From Pseudomonas sp. BCA17 (GTDB taxonomy: Bacteria; Pseudomonadota; Gammaproteobacteria; Pseudomonadales; Pseudomonadaceae): 64,000 nucleotides of DNA. Position 1 is the first letter of the stretch. Every line of letters begins with the position of its first letter. Shown piece by piece: positions 60,148 through 64,000 of this stretch. The DNA is taken from NCBI RefSeq assembly GCF_004519405.1, contig NZ_SGWI01000007.1, positions 310,001-374,000 of the forward strand. The letters are read 5' to 3'. The notes beneath the pieces are model-generated. The model saw only the letters and a list, made by a program, of their open reading frames with translations. It was not told the origin of the DNA and ran no database searches. The position numbers were made by a program, and so were the translations under genes.

Positions 60148-61810
60148 GGGCGGCGATCAATTGGATGCGGCCGCTGGAGCAGGCCGCGACGCCGTTGCGG
60201 TAGGCGAAATACAGCTTGCCGCGCTCCTGGTCGAAGCGCAGGTGCAGTTCGATCTGGTCGCCAGGGCGTACCAGTTGCTGGAACTTGAGCACTTCCATCC
60301 CGGCGAAGGTCCTTGGCACGTCCATCAACTGCTGGCCCAGGTTGAACGCCCACTCCACCTGCACCACGCCCGGCAGTACGGGCGTGGTGGGGAAGTGGCC
60401 GCTGAAGTAGGCAAGGTCCGGGGGCACGCTCAGTTGCAGGGTCCATTCACCATTGGCTTCGACTTGTTCCAACACGTGCGGCGCTTTTGGCCGTGGGGCG
60501 AGCAGCAGGGCCGTGACATCGGCTTGGGGCAGCTTGCCTTGGGCGTTCAGCGGCAACTGGCGCAGCAAGCGCCAACGGCGGGGCAGGGCCAGGGCTTCGC
60601 AATGTTGGCTCAAGTGCTGGCGCAGGCTTTGGGTCAGCGTGCGACGGCCCTGATTGCGCAGGGCATGCAGGCCGTCAGCACTGAGGACCACCAGGGCGCC
60701 GAGGGACGCACGGTTTTCCTGCACCACGCCCAGGCGGGTTTCAGCAACCCACGGGTGGGCCATCAGCGCCTGTTCCAGCATGGGCAGGGAGATGCGTTTT
60801 TCTTCCAGCTTGACGATGCGGTCAAGCCGGCCGAGCAGTTCGAAGCGACCATCGGCATGGATACGCGCAGCGTCGGCGGTCTGTTCGATATGGCCAGCCG
60901 GCAAATAGGGCGAGGCAATGCGCAGGGCGCCCTCCGCATCCTGGCTCAGTTGCACGTCGGCAAAGGGTTGCCACGGCTGTGCGCCTTGGCGCCAGGCGAT
61001 GCCGCCGGTTTCCGAACTGCCGAGGATTTCCGTCGGCCATTGCTGCAAACGATCGTAAAGCTCACCGGCCGCTTCGATGGGCAAGGCGCCGCCGGACGAA
61101 AATACCCGGGTTACCTGGCGTAACGCCGGCCAATCGAGGTTGTCGCCCATGCGCTTGAGCAGCGCCGGGCTTGCCACCCAGGCAAATTGCGGGTGTTCGC
61201 GGCTGGCGCGCTGCAAGTCTTCGGGAAAGGGCAGTTGCCGGCGCACGAAGCTGCGCCCGGCGTACAACGGCCACAGCACACGGAACAACAAACCGTAGAT
61301 GTGTTGGGTGGCGACACTGCCGATGATGCAGGCGTCTTTGAGGTCCTTGCCCCACAGGGTTTCCAGAGCCTCGACTTCGTTGGCCAACTGGCGCAGGGTT
61401 TTGTCGATACGCTTGGGCTCACCGCTGGAGCCGGAGGTGCACAGGCTCAGTTGGCAGGTGTCCAGGTCCAGTTCGGCAGGGCTCAATGGCGTCTGGTACA
61501 GCGCGTCGAGATCGGTTGCCGCAACCAGCCAGGCGTCCACTGAGTCGTCCCAGCGTTGGCGGGTCTGGGGTTGCAGGTCGGCAGGCAGCAGCACGCTGAC
61601 CCCGGCGCGCCAGGCGCCCAACAGGGCAACCGCCAGTAAGCCGGCGTCTTCCAGGTGTACGGCCAGGCGCTGGATGCCACGCGCTTGCAGGCCCGCCGCC
61701 AGGCTCAAAGATTGCGCCCACAACTGGGCATGATTCATCAGCGGCTCGGTGGTGACCAAGCGCTGTTCCAGCGGCTCAAGCAGCAAGTGCTCAAGTTTCA
61801 AACCTTTCAT
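60140..61810 (-). CDS. Acyl-ACP ligase fused to a hotdog dehydratase (ApeH-ApeI-like)
   Basis: A 556-residue two-domain protein. Residues 1 to about 425 are an adenylate-forming ligase: P-loop LCTSGSSGEPKRID, the GSSETGG motif and the hinge GRLDRIVKLEEKRISL. It would load the aryl acid on ACP. Residues about 440-556 are a FabZ-like hotdog domain with catalytic His in YFSGHFPTTPVLPGVVQVEW and a C-terminal strand GDQIELHLRFDQ. In characterised aryl polyene clusters these are separate proteins (ApeH and ApeI). The ATG at 61810 overlaps the membrane protein stop (ATGA). No stop or frameshift lies between the domains. Confidence 0.88.
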   Translation of the reverse strand: MKGLKLEHLLLEPLEQRLVTTEPLMNHAQLWAQSLSLAAGLQARGIQRLAVHLEDAGLLAVALLGAWRAGVSVLLPADLQPQTRQRWDDSVDAWLVAATDLDALYQTPLSPAELDLDTCQLSLCTSGSSGEPKRIDKTLRQLANEVEALETLWGKDLKDACIIGSVATQHIYGLLFRVLWPLYAGRSFVRRQLPFPEDLQRASREHPQFAWVASPALLKRMGDNLDWPALRQVTRVFSSGGALPIEAAGELYDRLQQWPTEILGSSETGGIAWRQGAQPWQPFADVQLSQDAEGALRIASPYLPAGHIEQTADAARIHADGRFELLGRLDRIVKLEEKRISLPMLEQALMAHPWVAETRLGVVQENRASLGALVVLSADGLHALRNQGRRTLTQSLRQHLSQHCEALALPRRWRLLRQLPLNAQGKLPQADVTALLLAPRPKAPHVLEQVEANGEWTLQLSVPPDLAYFSGHFPTTPVLPGVVQVEWAFNLGQQLMDVPRTFAGMEVLKFQQLVRPGDQIELHLRFDQERGKLYFAYRNGVAACSSGRIQLIAAHA

Positions 61811-62352
61811 ACGCGGCCTCGAACCCTTTGTCGTATCAGCCATTCCACGGCAAACAGCAGCCCCATCAGCCCGTAGGCGATCAAGCCGTTGTACAACGTC
61901 CACCAGCTCAGCGGCGCCCACAGCGTGAGGGCGGCGGCCAGCAGGCCATTACACAGAAAAAACACACTCCATACCACGGTGACCTTGCGCGTATAGACCA
62001 CCGCTTTGGGCGGCAATTGAGGGTCTGTCATGCGCGCCAGGCGCTCGACCACCGGCGGCCCATACTTCAGGCTCAGGCCGAACAGCGTCAGCATGAATGC
62101 GCTGACCAGGCTAGGGTACCAGCGCAACCACTGCGGGTTGTCGAACCAGGCCAGCAACAGGCAAAACACAATCACCGCCACGGCCATCCAGCGACTGCCG
62201 GGGCGCCGTGCCGCGGTGAGTGCACGCAACAGCCACAGGCTACCGAGCAACAAGCCGAACTGCCAGGGCGCAAAGTGCTCGGTGCCGTAATACACCGCAA
62301 AGGGGTACACCAACCCTGCCAGCAACAGGCCAAGGCCGATCAACCGGCTCAT
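61807..62352 (-). CDS. COG4648-type membrane protein of the aryl polyene cluster
   Basis: A 181-residue integral membrane protein with about five to six transmembrane segments (for example LIGLGLLLAGLVYPFAVYY and WMAVAVIVFCLLLAWF). It matches the COG4648 membrane proteins that occur in aryl polyene clusters; the function is unknown. A conserved basic/aromatic loop (RKVTVVWSVFFLCNGLLAAAL) is present. It overlaps the second ACP gene by four bases and the ligase by four. Confidence 0.8.
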   Translation of the reverse strand: MSRLIGLGLLLAGLVYPFAVYYGTEHFAPWQFGLLLGSLWLLRALTAARRPGSRWMAVAVIVFCLLLAWFDNPQWLRWYPSLVSAFMLTLFGLSLKYGPPVVERLARMTDPQLPPKAVVYTRKVTVVWSVFFLCNGLLAAALTLWAPLSWWTLYNGLIAYGLMGLLFAVEWLIRQRVRGRV

Positions 62353-62603
62353 GCGGCAGGCGTGACCAGACGGTACACCGCCTCTACCACGTCGTTTACG
62401 GTACGCACCGCCTTGAACTCTTCGGCGGCGATCTTCTTGCCGGTCTGGCGTTTGATATGGTCGATGAGGTCTACGGCATCGATGCTGTCGATCTCCAGGT
62501 CCTGATATAGGTTGGCGTCGAGGGTGATGCGTTCCGCAGGCAGTTCAAACAGCTCCACCAAGGCATCGCGCAGGGTGTTGAAAATATCGTCACGAGTTTG
62601 CAT
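62349..62603 (-). CDS. Acyl carrier protein (84 residues)
   Basis: A small acidic ACP; phosphopantetheine would be carried on Ser40 in the motif EIDSIDAVDLIDHI. One of two ACP genes in the operon; characterised clusters also have two (ApeE and ApeF), used for starter loading and elongation. Which does which is not clear here. The 9-base gap to the upstream ACP gene and the ATGA overlap downstream fit one transcript. Confidence 0.92.
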   Translation of the reverse strand: MQTRDDIFNTLRDALVELFELPAERITLDANLYQDLEIDSIDAVDLIDHIKRQTGKKIAAEEFKAVRTVNDVVEAVYRLVTPAA

Positions 62604-62612
62604 GGTACGGTC

Positions 62613-62882
62613 TCAAGCTGCCTGTCTGGCCGTGACGAACGCCGCAAGGCTGGCCACGTTGGTGAAGTGATTGCGGGTGTCCTTGGCGTCGGCATCGATC
62701 TTGATGCCGTACTTTTTCTGGATCGCCAGGCCCAGTTCCAGGGCGTCGACCGAGTCCAGGCCCAGGCCTTCGCCGAACAGGATTTGTTCGCTGCCGATGT
62801 CGTCGGCGCTGATGTCTTCCAGGCCCAGGGCCTCGATGATCATTATTTTTATATCGTGCTCAAGGCGTTGTTGGTCGCTCAT
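62613..62882 (-). CDS. Acyl carrier protein (89 residues)
   Basis: An ACP with attachment site Ser44 in GLGLDSVDALELGLAIQ. The start at 62882 (MSDQQRLEHDIKIMII) lies inside the end of the acyltransferase gene (23-base overlap); an in-frame start 84 bases upstream adds residues unlike ACPs. It contains a longer loop than the other ACP (DADAKDTRNHF), a feature of the cluster-type ACPs. Confidence 0.92.
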   Translation of the reverse strand: MSDQQRLEHDIKIMIIEALGLEDISADDIGSEQILFGEGLGLDSVDALELGLAIQKKYGIKIDADAKDTRNHFTNVASLAAFVTARQAA

Positions 62883-63672
62883 CTTCGGCGAGCTCCTTAA
62901 TGAAATAGTGGTGCAGGTAATCGTTGAGCTTGCGTGAAGCCTGGGGCGCGGGCCCGAGCGCTGCAAACGCTTGTGGTTCTATATCGGCACCCACCCGCAA
63001 ACTGAAGTGCACGCGGCATTTTGGGATGCGATACCAGGGTTCGGCCTTGGTCAGGGTGGTCGGGCTGACCTTGATCACCACGGGGGTGATGATTGTCGCA
63101 CCGCGCAGTGCAATGGCGGCGCCGCCGCGATGAAAGGCGGGCGCCGCGCCGGGCGGGGTACGGGTGCCTTCGGGAAAGATGATCAGGGTTTGACCTTCGC
63201 GCAGGGCATCGGCTGCGGCATCGAGCATGTCGGCGCTGCCATCATTGCTGATATAGCCGGCTTCACGCACAGGCCCACGGGTAAAGGGGTTCTGCCACAG
63301 GCTCTGCTTGACCACGCAGTTGGCCTGGCGCACCAGGCCGATCAGGAACACCACGTCGATCAGCGACGGGTGGTTGGCGATGATCATCTGGCCCGGGCGA
63401 CCAAGGTTTTCGGCGCCTTCGACGCTGTAGGTCAGCACGCCGGCGCGTTGCATCAGGCGGATAAACAGCCAGAACAGCCTGCTGATGGTATGGCGGGCGC
63501 GGCGCTGATGTGTGTCGGCGCTGCCCGGCAGGCAACCGAGCAACGGAAACACCAGCAACCGCAGGCACAACCCGCCGACGCCGAACAGCGCGAAGCTGGC
63601 GGCGGTTGCGAACAGGCGCCAGTAGTAGGCGTCCCGCGGTTTGCGGGTCAGGGCTTGCGTTGCCAGTTCCAT
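62860..63672 (-). CDS. PlsC-type lysophospholipid acyltransferase
   Basis: A 270-residue membrane acyltransferase. The HX4D motif is in IIANHPSLIDVVFLI and the second motif is FPEGTRTPPG. A hydrophobic N-terminal segment (LFATAASFALFGVGGLCLRLLVFPLLG, read in two parts) anchors it to the inner membrane. It probably transfers the polyene or a fatty acyl chain to a glycerol-type anchor. ATG 63672 overlaps the upstream KS-like gene by 25 bases; an earlier in-frame start reads through that gene and lacks similarity. Confidence 0.9.
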   Translation of the reverse strand: MELATQALTRKPRDAYYWRLFATAASFALFGVGGLCLRLLVFPLLGCLPGSADTHQRRARHTISRLFWLFIRLMQRAGVLTYSVEGAENLGRPGQMIIANHPSLIDVVFLIGLVRQANCVVKQSLWQNPFTRGPVREAGYISNDGSADMLDAAADALREGQTLIIFPEGTRTPPGAAPAFHRGGAAIALRGATIITPVVIKVSPTTLTKAEPWYRIPKCRVHFSLRVGADIEPQAFAALGPAPQASRKLNDYLHHYFIKELAEDERPTTP

Positions 63673-64000
63673 ACACGGTTCTTCCAGGCATGTTGGCAGG
63701 CGACCTGTTCGGTCAGCAGGGTGCGCAGCAGGTTCAGGGCGTGAGGCCACTGTTGGGTGGTGCTGGGTTGGACAGTGGCGGTGGTTAATTCCAGCTGCCA
63801 CTCGTCGCCCGGTATCAGCAAAAGGCCGAGGGCGTAAGGGAATGGTACGTCGTGAATCCAGCTGGCATAGGCTTCGGGCGGCTGTTCTTCGGTGATCACC
63901 AGCAGCACGGCCGGTGAACCTTCGTTGAGCAGTGCGGCGGCTTCCAGCAGGCCGTGCTCCAGGCCATCGCCAGCGGCGGCGAGGGCGGTCATTTCGCTGG
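63648..64000 (-). CDS. KS N-terminal-domain protein (chain-length-factor-like), C-terminal part
   Basis: Residues visible at the edge (SEMTALAAAGDGLEHGLLEAAALLNEG, written in parts: SEMTALAAAGDG and GLLEAAALLNEG) and the end HAWKNRVWNWQRKP match the Ketoacyl-synt_2 (KSN) family. Related clusters encode it as a small chain-length-factor-like partner of a KS (ApeC). The gene starts beyond 64000: an internal ATG at 63992 lies in the middle of the domain. It appears to be the next-to-first part of the operon within view. Confidence 0.8.
   Translation of the reverse strand, partial: SEMTALAAAGDGLEHGLLEAAALLNEGSPAVLLVITEEQPPEAYASWIHDVPFPYALGLLLIPGDEWQLELTTATVQPSTTQQWPHALNLLRTLLTEQVACQHAWKNRVWNWQRKP

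Larger units (their letters stand above)
47493..64000 (-). other. Aryl polyene-type biosynthetic gene cluster (runs off right edge)
   Basis: Nineteen consecutive minus-strand genes, mostly overlapping by 1-25 bases, carry the set that defines aryl polyene clusters: type II KS/KR/DH/ACP enzymes, acyl-ACP ligase, ammonia-lyase, acyltransferases, glycosyltransferase, thioesterase, LolA-like protein and MMPL exporter. Products of such clusters are yellow, antioxidant outer-membrane pigments related to xanthomonadin and flexirubin. The promoter lies beyond the window. Confidence 0.9.

Overview
The window reads as chromosomal DNA of a fluorescent Pseudomonas (P. fluorescens group). The basis is the gene order (ubiEJB beside the mcl-PHA locus; hslVU, argS, priA, rpmE; mrcA-pilMNOPQ-aroKB-damX-gltBD-hemE), the class II PHA synthases, the high-GC codon use, and REP/REPIN palindromes of the GTGGGAGGGGGCTTGC and GTAGGAGCGAGCTTGC types typical of that group. 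Species identity is inference. No tRNA, rRNA, IS element, prophage or CRISPR array was seen.

Layout. 1-1945: ubiquinone genes ubiE-ubiJ-ubiB (minus; ubiB runs off the left edge). 2091-3844: granule protein, phaI and phaF (plus). 3911-11403: an accessory chaperone-usher fimbrial cluster (pilin, two chaperones, usher, tip adhesin, second pilin; minus) with a divergent LuxR-type response regulator; it sits between the convergent ends of phaF and phaD. 11426-16520: phaD, phaC2, phaZ, phaC1 (minus), with a sigma-54-like promoter ahead of phaC1. 16769-24193: DUF971 gene, hslU/hslV behind a heat-shock-like promoter, SPOR protein, argS and priA (minus). 24410-26908: rpmE, a secreted nuclease and maeB (plus). 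27138-29603: mrcA (minus). 29833-36716: a compact Hof/Com-like pilM, pilN, fused pilO-pilP, short pilQ, then aroK, aroB and damX-like (plus). 37072-44323: gltB, gltD, hemE. 44480-46772: MFS exporter and divergent LysR regulator. 46773-47070: an intergenic stretch with strong RNA-like folding. 47071-47466: lipoprotein.

47493-64000 (minus, running off the right edge) is one long overlapping operon for an aryl polyene-type pigment: aromatic amino acid ammonia-lyase and acyl-ACP ligase for the aryl starter, two ACPs, two ketosynthases plus a KS-like fragment at the edge, ketoreductase, two hotdog dehydratases (one fused to the ligase), methyltransferase, halogenase-like flavoprotein, two acyltransferases, glycosyltransferase, thioesterase, LolA-like carrier, MMPL exporter and a lipoprotein. 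Together they would build an aryl polyene on ACP, attach it to a lipid and move it to the outer membrane.

The observations most worth following: a REPIN that now encodes most of the signal-peptide N-region of the LolA-like gene (56431-56541); a candidate structured RNA with GNRA loops (46931-47060); the reduced and fused pilus alignment genes; the ligase-dehydratase fusion; the rpmE terminator embedded in the nuclease signal-peptide codons; and the fimbrial island inside the PHA locus.
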